Notes: generated by a model from the letters alone, not told the origin. A stretch of DNA of 64,000 nucleotides from Streptomyces sp. GS7 (GCF_009834125.1 NZ_CP047146.1:5325501-5389500); one strand, 5' to 3'. Shown: positions 42,554 to 52,004, numbered from the stretch's first letter. Made by a program: numbers and translations.

Positions 42554-43366
42554 TCAGGCGTCGCGTCGACCCAGCAACCACAGCGCCGCGCCCATGGCCG
42601 CCGCCGTCCATGCGCACAGCACCGCGAATCCGCCCCATGGCGGAAGCCCACCGAGCATCGGGGCGACCTGCGTGACGGCGAGCCCGGCGTTGGGGGGCGT
42701 CATGCCGACGGGCAGGAATCGCTCCATGCGGCTGACGGGCGAGCCGGACACGAGAAGCGGGACGACGAGGATCAGCACGAACATCACGATGATGCCGCCG
42801 GCCGTGCCACGCACGATCGTGGTCACCGCGAGCGAGAGCACGGCCAACATGCCCAGGTAGAGCCCGAATCCGAGCACCGCCCGGACCACCTGCGGATCCG
42901 CGAACGTACCCGAGACAGCCGGTGCGGACGCGTACCCGACGGCGAAGGAGATCAGGCTCAGCAGCGCCCCGGTGACCAGGGCGAGCGCGCCCACGACGAG
43001 CGCCTTCGCCACGAGCCACCGCACCCGCCGTGGCACGGCCGTCAGCGACGTACGGATCATCCCGGTGCCGTATTCGGTGCCGATGGACGTGGCGGCGAGG
43101 ACCACCACCGCCAACTGGCCGACGCTGAGGCCCAGGTGGCTCATGCTCACCAGAACCTCGATGGATTGTCGGCCTGGCGTCTGTTCCTTGAGGGCGACGA
43201 GTGCGGCGACGCCGACAGCGAGCGCGGTCAGGGCCAGCAGGCACCACGCGGTGACGCCCACTGTACGGATCTTGACCCATTCCGACCGGATCAGGTTGAC
43301 GAACAGCGGCTCACCCGGACGGCCACGACGGGTGGCCGCAGGAGCAGTGACGGCGGTGACGGACAT
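42554..43366 (-). CDS. ABC-2 type transporter permease
   Basis: A 270-residue membrane protein with six hydrophobic segments, beginning FVNLIRSEWVKIRTVGVTAW, the typical start of actinobacterial ABC-2 permeases, and a conserved TSIGTEYGTGMIRTSL segment between helices. It lies 47 bases after the ATPase gene and forms with it an exporter; the substrate is unknown. AGGTG precedes the ATG at a good distance. Confidence 0.9.
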   Translation of the reverse strand: MSVTAVTAPAATRRGRPGEPLFVNLIRSEWVKIRTVGVTAWCLLALTALAVGVAALVALKEQTPGRQSIEVLVSMSHLGLSVGQLAVVVLAATSIGTEYGTGMIRTSLTAVPRRVRWLVAKALVVGALALVTGALLSLISFAVGYASAPAVSGTFADPQVVRAVLGFGLYLGMLAVLSLAVTTIVRGTAGGIIVMFVLILVVPLLVSGSPVSRMERFLPVGMTPPNAGLAVTQVAPMLGGLPPWGGFAVLCAWTAAAMGAALWLLGRRDA

Positions 43367-43413
43367 GGAAGCACCTGTCTGAGAGAAGTCGTGCCTGTGG
43401 TGTGGGCGCGGAA

Positions 43414-44346
43414 TCAGGTCTGGTCGGGCGTACCGGTGCGGTACTCCACGCTCTGCCCGGTCAGCTCCATGAACGCCGTTTCCAACGAGACGCGTTGTTC
43501 GGACAGCTCATGCAGCTCGGCACCGCACTCGAACGCCAGCGTGGAGATCAGCGCGGCGTCGAGACCGCTGACAAGGAGGGTGTCCGCACCGTCCACGGTG
43601 ACCGCGCCACCAACCCGCCGGATCCGTACGCCGAGTTGATCGGCCTGCGGGGTGCGCACCCTGACCACACGGCGCGAACCACTCGCGGTGACCTCCCGCA
43701 CACTGGCATCGGCGATGAGCCGGCCCCGGCCGATCACCACGAGCCAGTCCGCGGTCGACTCCATCTCGCTCATGAGATGACTGGACACGAACACGGTGCG
43801 CCCCTCGGCTGCGAGCCCCTTCATCAGGTCCCGGATCCAACGGACGCCCTCGGGATCGAGACCGTTGACCGGCTCGTCGAACAGCAGGACCTGCGGATCG
43901 CCGAGCAGAGCGGCGGCGATGCCCAGCCGCTGGCTCATGCCCAGCGAGAACCCGCCGATCCGCTTCCGAGCCACCGCGCCAAGACCGGTGATCTCCAGCA
44001 CCTCGCCCACCCGCCGGCGTCCGATCCCGTTGCTGCACGCCAGCCCCAGCAGATGCCCATACGCGCTGCGACCGGGGTGTGCCGCCTTGGCATCGAGCAT
44101 CGCGCCCACTTCGTGCATCGGATGACGCAGCTGACGGAACGGTCTGCCGTTGACCAGCGCACTGCCCGACTCAGGGTGATCCAGACCGAGGAACATCCGC
44201 ATCGTCGCGGACTTGCCCGCCCCGTTCGGTCCCAGGAAGCCGGTGACCCGACCGCCACGCACCGTGAACGACAGATCGTCCACCGCCACCGTGCGGCCAT
44301 ACACCTTCCTCAGGCCCTTGGCCTCCAACACCGCGCCGCCCAACAC
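43414..44346 (-). CDS. ABC transporter ATP-binding protein
   Basis: A 310-residue ATPase: Walker A GPNGAGKS, signature FSLGMSQRLGIAAALLGDP, Walker B VLLFDEPVNGLDPEG, switch His in SSHLMSEM, followed by a C-terminal domain of the drug or antibiotic export (DrrA-like) subgroup. I chose the GTG at 44346 because AAGGGAG lies just upstream and the family starts here; the 78 codons further upstream look non-coding. First gene of a two-gene operon with the permease. Confidence 0.9.
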   Translation of the reverse strand: MLGGAVLEAKGLRKVYGRTVAVDDLSFTVRGGRVTGFLGPNGAGKSATMRMFLGLDHPESGSALVNGRPFRQLRHPMHEVGAMLDAKAAHPGRSAYGHLLGLACSNGIGRRRVGEVLEITGLGAVARKRIGGFSLGMSQRLGIAAALLGDPQVLLFDEPVNGLDPEGVRWIRDLMKGLAAEGRTVFVSSHLMSEMESTADWLVVIGRGRLIADASVREVTASGSRRVVRVRTPQADQLGVRIRRVGGAVTVDGADTLLVSGLDAALISTLAFECGAELHELSEQRVSLETAFMELTGQSVEYRTGTPDQT

Positions 44347-44721
44347 GCACGCTCCCTTCCCTCGGTGCCCAGCGAATTTCCGGCTGCTCAAGCACCGTAC
44401 GAAGCCGCATTCGCCACCGGGACACCCGAAAGGCGAAAAGGCCCTCCGCTCATCGTCCCGACCTCCCGCCGGCTTCCTCCCACCATCGGCGGATGAGCGG
44501 GTACATCCTTCGATCGACCCGGCACAACGGCGGGTCAGGCGCTGCGGGGTGGTGAATGGCAGGACGACGTCCACGCGCACCGTTCATGTGGGTACCTGGT
44601 CGGGCCGTCGGTCCCGAGCCTCGGACAGGGTGATCAGTCCGGAATCACCGCCGCGGTCCTCTGCCCTGCGGCGTGCCCGCCCTCAACGTCACGCCCGTCC
44701 CTCGGCGTTCGACGAGAACGC
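44347..44721. other. intergenic region upstream of the ABC operon
   Basis: A 375-base region between the start of the ABC ATPase gene and the end of the MFS gene. It should contain the ABC operon promoter and any site for the adjacent response regulator, but I cannot single out a site. No gene was seen. Confidence 0.5.
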
Positions 44722-45987
44722 TCAGGCTTCGCCGCGAGAGGTCGCCTGGGCGGCGGAGTCCGGGGCGCTGTGTCGAGTGAACTCCCACAGCACGAGCCCG
44801 AGGCAGCTGAACGCGGCACCCAGTGCGCATACGGCGCCCCAGCCGGCCACCGTGTAGAGGGAGGTCGCGGCGATGGCGCCGGTGGCGCTGCCGATCGAGT
44901 AGAAGACCATGTAACCGCCGATCAGCCGGCTGCCCGCGTCCGGGTGCAGCGCGTAGATCAGGGTCTGGTTGGTGACATGGACCGCCTGCACGGCCAGGTC
45001 GAGAAGGATCACCCCGACGACCAGGGCCCAGAGCGAGCTGCGGGCGAAGGACAAGGGCAACCACGAGGCGGCCAGCAGTGCCAGGGCGATGCCGGTGGTC
45101 CGCCGGGACAGTCCGCGGTCGTTCAGGCGGCCCGCCATGGTCGCGGCCAGGGCGCCGGCGACACCTATCAGCCCCAGTGCCCCGATCGCGCTCTGGGGCA
45201 GGAAGTACGGGGCCTCGCTGAGCGGCAGTGCGACGCTGCTCCACAGGGTGCTGAAGGCAGCGAAGATCAGCAGACCGAACAGGGCCCGGAGCCGCAGCAG
45301 TCGTTCCCGTGCGAACAGGGTGATCGTGGAGCGTAGGAGCTGTCCGTAGCGCAGGGTTGTCGGCGGAGTGTCACGGTGGCGCGGCAGCACGCGATGCAGG
45401 ACCAGGGCGAGCAGAGCGGTGAGCGACGCCGAGGCGAGGTAGACGGAGCGCCAGCCCGCGAGATCGGCTATGAGGCCGGATGCGGTGCGGGCGAGCAGGA
45501 TTCCGATGACCACGCCGCCGGTGACCAGACCGACGACCCGTCCGCGCCCGGCGGGAGGGGCCAGTGACGCCGCGAAGGCCACCAGCGTCTGTGTGACGAC
45601 CGCCAGAAGCCCCGTCGCGGCCATCCCTGCGAGCAGGATCGCCGCCGTGTGGGCGGCGGTCACCACGGCCAGCGCCACCACCAGGAGCAGCAACTGGGCC
45701 ACGATGAGCCGCCTGCGGTCGACCACATCGCCCAGCGGCACGAGGAAGAAGAGTCCCAGCCCGTATCCGACATGCGTGAGGGTGACCACGCTGCCGACAA
45801 GTGCCGGGCTCATGGCGATGTCGTGGCCCATGGTCACCAGGAGCGGCTGGGAGAAGTAGACGTTGGCCACCGCTGCCCCGCAGGCGACGGCGAACAGTAT
45901 GACGACGCCACGGGACAGGACGAACGCGGAACCTTCCCCGCTTCGGGCCTCGGTCCGTCGTGTCACGGCCTCACCGCTGTCAGGCAT
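44722..45987 (-). CDS. MFS transporter
   Basis: A 421-residue protein with about twelve membrane helices and the MFS loop motif GDVVDRRRLI between helices 2 and 3, starting VYFSQPLLVTMGHDIAMS, as in the sugar-efflux/arabinose-efflux-like drug exporters. It is divergent from an HxlR regulator that probably represses it. ATG at 45987 is preferred over GTG at 45993 because GGGAG lies five bases before the ATG. Confidence 0.9.
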   Translation of the reverse strand: MPDSGEAVTRRTEARSGEGSAFVLSRGVVILFAVACGAAVANVYFSQPLLVTMGHDIAMSPALVGSVVTLTHVGYGLGLFFLVPLGDVVDRRRLIVAQLLLLVVALAVVTAAHTAAILLAGMAATGLLAVVTQTLVAFAASLAPPAGRGRVVGLVTGGVVIGILLARTASGLIADLAGWRSVYLASASLTALLALVLHRVLPRHRDTPPTTLRYGQLLRSTITLFARERLLRLRALFGLLIFAAFSTLWSSVALPLSEAPYFLPQSAIGALGLIGVAGALAATMAGRLNDRGLSRRTTGIALALLAASWLPLSFARSSLWALVVGVILLDLAVQAVHVTNQTLIYALHPDAGSRLIGGYMVFYSIGSATGAIAATSLYTVAGWGAVCALGAAFSCLGLVLWEFTRHSAPDSAAQATSRGEA

Positions 45988-46012
45988 CGGCACTCCCCCA
46001 CAGATCTAGTTT

Positions 46013-46058
46013 CAACTTGCTACCAATGCGTGACGGTAACCTTCCCGGTAGCATGTTG
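46013..46058. promoter_or_regulatory. 12-base inverted repeat between MFS and HxlR genes
   Basis: CAACTTGCTACC (46013-46024) and GGTAGCATGTTG (46047-46058) are complementary at 11 of 12 positions across a 22-base spacer that itself contains GGTAAC. It lies in the only intergenic space of the divergent pair and is a likely HxlR operator. Confidence 0.55.
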
Positions 46059-46084
46059 CAACCAGCATGAGAGGGAGGGACGCC

Positions 46085-46537
46085 ATGGTGACCAGGACGC
46101 GCTTCGACGACAGTGAATGTCCCGTCGCCCGGTCGGTGGACGCGATCGGCGACTGGTGGTCCCTGCTGATCGTGCGGGACGCCTTCGACGGAAGCCGGCG
46201 CTTCGGGGAGTTCCAGCGCAGCCTCGGCGTGGCGAAGAACATCCTCACCGCGCGTCTGCGCACCCTGGTCGCCGGCGGAGTCCTCGAATCCGTCCCCGCC
46301 TCGGACGGCAGCGCCTACCGCGAGTACGTACTGACTCCCAAGGGCAAGGCGCTCTTCCCCGTCATCGTGGCGCTGCGACAGTGGGGCGAACAGCACTTCT
46401 TCGCCCCCGGCGAACCACACTCGCAGTTGGTCGACCGCCGGCAGGAACATCGCCTCCGCGCACTGGAAGTGCTCTCCGCGGACGGGCGACGGCTGAACCC
46501 CGACGACACCACCGTCCACAAGATCTCCACCGGGTGA
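46085..46537 (+). CDS. HxlR-family transcriptional regulator
   Basis: A 150-residue MarR-like winged-helix regulator of the HxlR group: CPVARSVDAIGDWWSLLIVRD, RRFGEFQRSLGVAKNILTARL and YVLTPKGKAL are typical. The Cys in the N-terminal CPVA is often the redox or ligand-sensing residue in this family. The ATG at 46085 is preferred because AGGGAGGGA lies 4 bases upstream. It is divergent from an MFS exporter gene, whose repressor it probably is. Confidence 0.92.
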   Translation: MVTRTRFDDSECPVARSVDAIGDWWSLLIVRDAFDGSRRFGEFQRSLGVAKNILTARLRTLVAGGVLESVPASDGSAYREYVLTPKGKALFPVIVALRQWGEQHFFAPGEPHSQLVDRRQEHRLRALEVLSADGRRLNPDDTTVHKISTG

Positions 46538-46966
46538 CCTGAGCCGGAGGCCCGGTGCCGACACGCCGCGAGCTCCTCATGGTCAGCGGCCAACCATGCC
46601 GAGCCGGAACGGCGTTGGCCGGTGCGCCGGCTGTTGCAGCACATTTGCTCCCCGGCCTTCACCGCGTCGCAGACGGCCCGGCTCAACGGGATTCACCCGG
46701 CCGATCTTCTCCGCACCAACGGAGCTGCCGGGCGTGTGGGCATGCGGTGCCCTCCATGCGCATGGGGCAGTGCCGTCAAGGGCAGCTGAAATCTTGTCCG
46801 TTACCTCGAAGTCAAGGCGTGCCGGGCGACGGGCGCACGCCGAGCGCCGGCTTCGGCCGGCGGTACTGGTGGGTGGTGGCCGCTGAAGCGGCGTGAATCA
46901 GCCTGTGCGTCTCGTGACGGTGCTGGTGCGTGCTCGGGGCCGAACGCCCGTCACATCGAGCTGAGT
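46538..46966. other. intergenic region, nothing recognised
   Basis: This 429-base stretch downstream of the HxlR gene holds open frames on both strands, but their translations are Arg/Pro-rich and resemble no family. Confidence 0.5.
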
Positions 46967-47191
46967 TCAGCACGGTGTGGTGGCAAAGAGTTCCAGATGC
47001 CCGCACTGGAAACAACGGTAGGCGTCAATCTGCCGGCGCATGCGTCCCGCCCTCTTGGCGCCGCCGAACGGGCCACGTTCCAGGACGCCGGCAATCCACC
47101 GCGTATATCCGGCAGAGCCTTGGCCCGCATCGTCGACGAAGCCGGGCTCCAGCCCCACGACTCCACACTGGGTGCACCTTATGCCGTTCAC
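46967..47191 (-). CDS. small zinc-ribbon protein of unknown function
   Basis: A 74-residue protein with one CxxC pair near each end (IRCTQCG and YRCFQCGH), the pattern of a small zinc ribbon. The middle stretch GYTRWIAGVLERGPFGGAKR is of a type I recall from conserved small Streptomyces proteins. The start is GTG. Function unknown; it could bind nucleic acid or a protein partner. Confidence 0.7.
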   Translation of the reverse strand: MNGIRCTQCGVVGLEPGFVDDAGQGSAGYTRWIAGVLERGPFGGAKRAGRMRRQIDAYRCFQCGHLELFATTPC

Positions 47192-47328
47192 GTCGACACC
47201 CTAGGACCCGTCCGAGCGGTTATGCGACCGGGGGCGGGACTCCGCCCTCGACGCTGGACAGTTGAGGGCGAAGCACGTCGATTTCGCCGCCCCTGCAGAG
47301 CCCTGGAGGGGCGTTCACGGGGGCGTGA

Positions 47329-48084
47329 TCAGGCGCGGGCGGTCTTCTCCACCATGGTGAGGAACCGCCCGGCGAAGAGATAGGCGTCGCCGGGCCAGCG
47401 GGCCGAGAGGTAGTTGCCGTCCTCGACGATGAAGGCTGGACGATGGTCAGTGGCCGTGCCTCGCTGCGACAGTGTGCGCGGTCCGCGCTGGAAGTCGGAC
47501 GCCGAGGCGAGGACGGCCGTGACCTCGTCCTCCACGTAGGCCGGGTAGGTGCGGTAGTAGCGGCCGAGGCGCCAGGCCGTCAGCAGATAGGCAGTTCGCT
47601 CCAGGTACTTGGGCAGGCAGGTGGTGCGGCGCCCGTGAAGCACACTGCGGCCGGTAGCCGGGTCCTGCGCGCGGGCGAGCAGCAGCGGCCCATGGCAGAT
47701 CGCCGCGACCGGCCGTCCCAACCGCCAGAACTCGGCGACCTTCAGCTGCAGCACCGCCGATCCCAGATACTGCCGCATTCCGCGGGCATGCCCGCCGGCC
47801 AGCAGCAGGCCGTCGTAGTCAGCGGCCACGAGATCCTGCCAGGCCACAGCACCGCGAAAGCGCGGGTCGGCCACCATCCGGCGGTAGAACTGCTTGGGCT
47901 CGGACTCGGCGCCCAGCCTCCCGAAGAGGACCCCGTCCAGCAGCCTCGGGTCGCCGACAGGGGTGACTCCCCCACGCTCTGTCGCGATGACCACCTCATG
48001 GCCCGCCTCAGTGAGCATCTGCCACGGAACGGCCACCTCGGTGACGTCGAAGTCCCGGTCGGGCAGGGGCATCAGTATCCGCAT
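47329..48084 (-). CDS. DJ-1/PfpI family protein (class I glutamine-amidotransferase-like)
   Basis: A 251-residue protein with the DJ-1/PfpI fold: MRILMPLPDRDFDVTEVAVPW, LLLAGGHARGMRQYL and the nucleophile elbow AAICHGPLLLA with the reactive Cys followed by His. Members include proteases, chaperones and hydratases; the role here is open. It is a single gene with no clear operon partner. Confidence 0.88.
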   Translation of the reverse strand: MRILMPLPDRDFDVTEVAVPWQMLTEAGHEVVIATERGGVTPVGDPRLLDGVLFGRLGAESEPKQFYRRMVADPRFRGAVAWQDLVAADYDGLLLAGGHARGMRQYLGSAVLQLKVAEFWRLGRPVAAICHGPLLLARAQDPATGRSVLHGRRTTCLPKYLERTAYLLTAWRLGRYYRTYPAYVEDEVTAVLASASDFQRGPRTLSQRGTATDHRPAFIVEDGNYLSARWPGDAYLFAGRFLTMVEKTARA

Positions 48085-48368
48085 GGGGACATCCTGCGCG
48101 ACCGGGTCCGACCGATCAACCCTGGCCTCGGGCTGTCGGGAACGGCGCTTTCCGGTAGGTGATCGAGAACGTGGAAAGCGCCTCTGAGCTGCAACGACAG
48201 GACGTTCTGAGGGTCCTTTACGGGGAAGCGGAGAGGCTCTTCCCAGGTGAAGGACGTTTACGGGTCGTGTCCGCGTGTGCGCGTTGCGGGCGGCGGTCGC
48301 GGAGTGGTCGTCAACTGCTCGGCGTTGTCGAGTCGGAAGCTACGGATGGGGCTTCTCGCTGTGGTCGG

Positions 48369-50996
48369 TCACGGCAGGAACTCGATGTACCCGTCGGTTC
48401 CGTGCACGCGGATCCGCTGGCCGTCCCGGATCAGCCGGGTGGCCTGCTCCACGCCCACGACGGCCGGCAAGCCGTACTCCCGGGCGATCACCGCGCCATG
48501 GGTCATCAGGCCGCCCACCTCCGTCACCAGGCCCGCGATTCCGACGAACAGCGGCGACCAGCTGGGGTCCGTGAAGGTCGTGACCAGGATGTCGCCCGCT
48601 TCGAGATCGGCCTCCGCCAGGTCGAGGATGACGCGGGCCCGTCCTTCGATGGTCCCGGCGGAAACCGGTAGGCCGATCAGGGCGCCGGCCGGCACGTCGT
48701 CGCGCCGGTACGCCCCGGTCACGGCCTCGCCATCCGAGGTGAGCACCCGGGGCGGTGTGAGCGCGTGGTACGACCGGAACGCGTCCTTGCGCTGCTGGAT
48801 GAGCTGGTGATCCAGCCGGTTCGAACGGACCACGTCGTGGAACTCCTGGAACGTGAGGTAGAAGACGTCCTCCTTCTCAGGTAGCACGTTGGCCTGCACG
48901 AGGCGCTCGGCCTCCTCCAGCAGGGCCTGCTTGTAGACGAAGTAGCGGCTGACGATGCCGTACTTCGGGTACTCCCGGTACCCGATGAAGGTGCGGACCC
49001 GGTCGATCATCCGCTTGGCCTCGCCGGCTTTCCGGTCCCCGTCCGGCAGGGCCCGCAGGCGTGACAACACGTCCTGTTCCTTCTTCTGCGCCTTCTGCCG
49101 TCCTTGCTCGAAGCGTCGCTCGGCTGCGCCCGGCTCGAAGTTCCTGACGTTGTCGAGGATCGCGGGAACGAGCGTGCTGGGGCGCTCGCGCCAACGCGGC
49201 CTCGTGATGTCGATCTCGCCGACGCAGCGCATGCCGTAACGGTCGAGGTATGCCTCTATGGCGTCGCGCGCTTCGGTCCCGCCCGCGAGCTTCGCCAGCT
49301 CGTCCAGGAAGCCCTCGTCCTCGACGCCCTTCAGGAACGCCACCACCTCCGACTGCGGGCGGATCACGTCCGCGACGTCGAGCAGCGCCAGTCCCATCTC
49401 CGACGTGACGTTGTCGGGGGCGGACAGCGTGAGCGTGTCAGCCGCGTTCTTCTCGCCCAGCCACTCCTGCAGCTTGTCGTTGAGCCACCACGTGGCCTCC
49501 ATCCCCGCCATGATCGCCTGAAGGTTCAGCGGATCACCGACGACTCGTTTGTGCTCCTCGAAGGCATCCAGCAGGAAGTCGAACAGCGCCGGTCCCGTCT
49601 TCGTCCGGATGTCGCGCTCCAGGGCGGCGATGGACACCTGGCTGCGCTCGATCAGCTCGGTGACGATGGCCGGATCGGTCTCGATCGGGGCGGACGCACC
49701 GCTGGCCGGCGGCCCGCCGGACTGCGGCCCGCCGGGAGGGGCGTCCGGGAGCGACGGGACGAAACCGTCGCGGTCGAGGACGGTCTCCAGAGCGTCCCTG
49801 ATCAGCGGATCGCCTCTCCCGAAGACGTCCAGGAGGCCGGCGCGGCTCGCGGGCGAGGCCAGGCGCCGGGTGACGTCGACGAACAGCCTCCCGCCGGCCT
49901 CGTGCATCGGCACCATGGCCGTCAGCTGCCACATGGAGAACCCCAGGGGCTTCATGGGGTCGGTCATCATCTGCCCATGGCCGACGGAGACGTAGACGTG
50001 ATTCTCCTGGTCGCCGGCCTCAGGGACGGGAAACAGCGTCGTGATCGGCCGGCTCTGAACGATCTGGAAGCCGTCATCGACCAGGCACCATTCGATGTCC
50101 TGCGGGCGGCCGAAGTGCGCCTCGATCCGCCGCCCGAGCTGCACGAGCCGCACGACCTGCGCATCCGTCAGCGCCGGCTGCTCCTGCCGCTGCGAGTCGA
50201 TCGCCACTTCCTGCGTACCGCCGGCCGGCAGGGCGTGAACGGCACGCTGTTTGGCGGCGATCGCCTTGGCGACGACTTCGCCGTGTCGCACCGTGAGGAC
50301 GTCCGGGTTCACCAGGCCGGAGACCAGGGCCTCGCCGAGGCCGAAGCCGGCGTCCACGGTGGCGACCTTCCGGTTGCCCGTGACGGGGTCGGCCGTGAAC
50401 AGGATGCCGGCCGCATCCGGGACGACCATCTGCTGCACGACCACGGCCATGTGGACCGTACGGTGGTCGATACCGTTCCGCTGGCGGTAGGTCACGGCCC
50501 GCTCGGTGAACAGCGAGGCCCAGCACCGGCTGATGTGCTGGAGGATCGCCGTCGGCCCCACGACGTTCAGGTACGTGTCCTGCTGGCCGGCGAAGGAGGC
50601 CGTCGGCAGGTCCTCCGCCGTCGCGCTGGATCGGACGGCGTAGCCTGCTTGCTCGCCGAGCCGGGCGAGCGCGCGGGTGATCGCCTCCGCGAGATCGCCC
50701 GGGATGGCGATCCCTTCGATGGTCCGACGAATCTGCGCGCTGAGCGTGCGGATCGCCTCCCGGTCGTCCCCCTCTCCATCAAGGCGAGTCAAGCGCGACA
50801 ACTGATCGAGCCGATCGTCGATCGACGGCGCTTCCGCCATGATCCGCCGGAAGGCGTCCGTCGTCACGCAAAAGCCACCCGGCACGCGGATGCCCTCGAT
50901 CCGCGACAGTCCGCCCAGGTGCGCGCCCTTGCCGCCGACGACCGCGACCTGCGTCTCGTCAGCCTCGTGAAGATCCCACACGTACCGCTCGATCAT
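48369..50996 (-). CDS. rph: rifamycin-inactivating phosphotransferase
   Basis: An 875-residue enzyme built like a PEP synthase: N-terminal ATP-binding domain (VVGGKGAHLGGLSRIEGIRV, YAVRSSATAEDLPTASFAGQ), a central rifamycin-binding domain and a C-terminal swivelling His domain (GGLMTHGAVIAREYGLP, His833). Rph transfers the beta-phosphate of ATP to a hydroxyl of rifamycins and so inactivates them. The ATG at 50996 overlaps the TGA of a truncated glycosyltransferase ORF as ATGA, and a rifamycin-associated element lies 319 bases upstream. Length and motifs match the family, so it is probably functional and inducible by rifamycins. Confidence 0.93.
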   Translation of the reverse strand: MIERYVWDLHEADETQVAVVGGKGAHLGGLSRIEGIRVPGGFCVTTDAFRRIMAEAPSIDDRLDQLSRLTRLDGEGDDREAIRTLSAQIRRTIEGIAIPGDLAEAITRALARLGEQAGYAVRSSATAEDLPTASFAGQQDTYLNVVGPTAILQHISRCWASLFTERAVTYRQRNGIDHRTVHMAVVVQQMVVPDAAGILFTADPVTGNRKVATVDAGFGLGEALVSGLVNPDVLTVRHGEVVAKAIAAKQRAVHALPAGGTQEVAIDSQRQEQPALTDAQVVRLVQLGRRIEAHFGRPQDIEWCLVDDGFQIVQSRPITTLFPVPEAGDQENHVYVSVGHGQMMTDPMKPLGFSMWQLTAMVPMHEAGGRLFVDVTRRLASPASRAGLLDVFGRGDPLIRDALETVLDRDGFVPSLPDAPPGGPQSGGPPASGASAPIETDPAIVTELIERSQVSIAALERDIRTKTGPALFDFLLDAFEEHKRVVGDPLNLQAIMAGMEATWWLNDKLQEWLGEKNAADTLTLSAPDNVTSEMGLALLDVADVIRPQSEVVAFLKGVEDEGFLDELAKLAGGTEARDAIEAYLDRYGMRCVGEIDITRPRWRERPSTLVPAILDNVRNFEPGAAERRFEQGRQKAQKKEQDVLSRLRALPDGDRKAGEAKRMIDRVRTFIGYREYPKYGIVSRYFVYKQALLEEAERLVQANVLPEKEDVFYLTFQEFHDVVRSNRLDHQLIQQRKDAFRSYHALTPPRVLTSDGEAVTGAYRRDDVPAGALIGLPVSAGTIEGRARVILDLAEADLEAGDILVTTFTDPSWSPLFVGIAGLVTEVGGLMTHGAVIAREYGLPAVVGVEQATRLIRDGQRIRVHGTDGYIEFLP

Positions 50997-51256
50997 TGCG
51001 GTACCGCCGAGGCAACCGTGATCCGCCGCACTGCGGTGGCCGATCGCATCACCGGCGCCACCCACTCTGTCGAAGCTCCTGTCGAGCACGTCCTCATCCC
51101 TGGTTGCCTTCCCTCCGGCGAGTCGGCCGGCCGCTCCGCCCGGTCGGGCGGCGCGCACCCCCGCACCGCCGCGCCGAGCACCCGCAACTGCACTGCCGGT
51201 CCCACCACCGGTTCGACGTCACCGCGTCCCCCGTAGGTCGACAACAACACACGCAC
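50993..51256 (-). pseudogene. truncated glycosyltransferase (rifamycin-glycosyltransferase-like N-terminus) fused to the rph leader
   Basis: From the GTG at 51256, preceded by GAGGGGG, the frame reads VRVLLSTYGGRGDVEPVVGP ... QLRVLGAAVRGCAPPDRAERP, the start of a MGT-type glycosyltransferase. After about 45 residues the similarity stops, but the frame stays open for 87 codons and ends in TGA overlapping the rph ATG. This looks like an internal deletion of an rgt-type gene that kept its start and promoter. The remnant may now act as a leader for rph. Confidence 0.7.
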
Positions 51257-51314
51257 GTCGTGCCCCCTCTTTCCGCAGGTTGTGGCATCGGCCGACGATT
51301 CTGCGCCGTGACCC

Positions 51315-51333
51315 GGGCCTTGCGGCAAGCCCC
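51315..51333 (-). promoter_or_regulatory. rifamycin-associated element (RAE)
   Basis: On the minus strand it reads GGGGCTTGCCGCAAGGCCC, a 19-base inverted repeat differing from the published RAE (GGGGCTTGCGGCAAGGCCC, as I recall it) only at its centre. RAEs lie upstream of rifamycin-inactivating genes in actinomycetes and are tied to rifamycin induction. A CAGAAT -10-like hexamer lies 11 bases downstream (51303-51298). Confidence 0.8.
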
Positions 51334-51649
51334 CCTGCGCGCTATACGTTGAAAGTGGCAAGGAGAGCGCTCTCCTTGCCATTGCCTTTTGCCGTCCAAC
51401 AGGCCTGACAGCCTTCCCGCGCAGCGGTGGCGCGCCGGGGACGGGTACGCGTCGTCGGCCCAGGCGGAGGTCCTCGCCGAGGCTCGCGCCCGCGCGCAGG
51501 GTTTCGTGGGCGGGACGGAGAGGGACAGCGGGCGGGCGGCGGTTCTCCTCGGGCGCCGCCACGGAGCGGCCGCCCCAGCCGACATCCGGCTGACCCACCT
51601 GACCGCCGCCTCCGCGGCCTGATCCGATCGATGAGGCGCGGCAAGCCGC

Positions 51650-51985
51650 CCATCGACGCACGGACACGCCGCCGGTGTCGCCGATGGTCGGGCCGTTGAC
51701 CTCCTTGCGGCTGGAGATGAAGACCTTGTGGCCCTCGGTGTCGGGGCCCAGGTACAGGCCGACGTGGTCCAGGCGGTCGCCGGTATGGTGGTCCATCTTG
51801 AAGAACACCAGATCTCCCGGCTGGAGCAGGTCGATGTTCTGCGGGCGTTCGTACCAGGGGGCGGGGCCGGACAGCGGGATGATGTCGGCGCCCAGGTGGG
51901 AGCGGCCCATGCCGTTGGCGGTGCGCGGGAGGCCGTTGCCCTTGCCGTCGCTGGGGGCCAGCGGGTAGCGGGCGGGGCGCACCGC
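51650..51985 (-). pseudogene. NlpC/P60 (C40) peptidoglycan hydrolase fragment
   Basis: The frame contains YPLAPSDGKGNGLPRTANGM, LLQPGDLVFFKMD and LDHVGLYLGP, the middle and His part of a C40 endopeptidase. The DCSG motif with the catalytic Cys is absent, and the frame runs into unrelated Arg/Ala-rich sequence on both sides. It is a remnant. Confidence 0.7.
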
Positions 51986-52004
51986 GACGCCGGACGCGAC
52001 GGCG

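Noticed and set aside
43414..44580. Longer ABC ATPase starting at 44580
   Set aside because: The first 78 codons show no similarity to ABC proteins, and a GTG with AAGGGAG at 44346 fits the family start.
44722..45987. MFS exporter as self-resistance for the polyketide
   Set aside because: It is 15 kb away, has its own divergent HxlR regulator and unrelated genes lie between.
46555..46896. Plus-strand ORF after the HxlR gene
   Set aside because: Composition is random-like, there is no ribosome site and no recognisable family.
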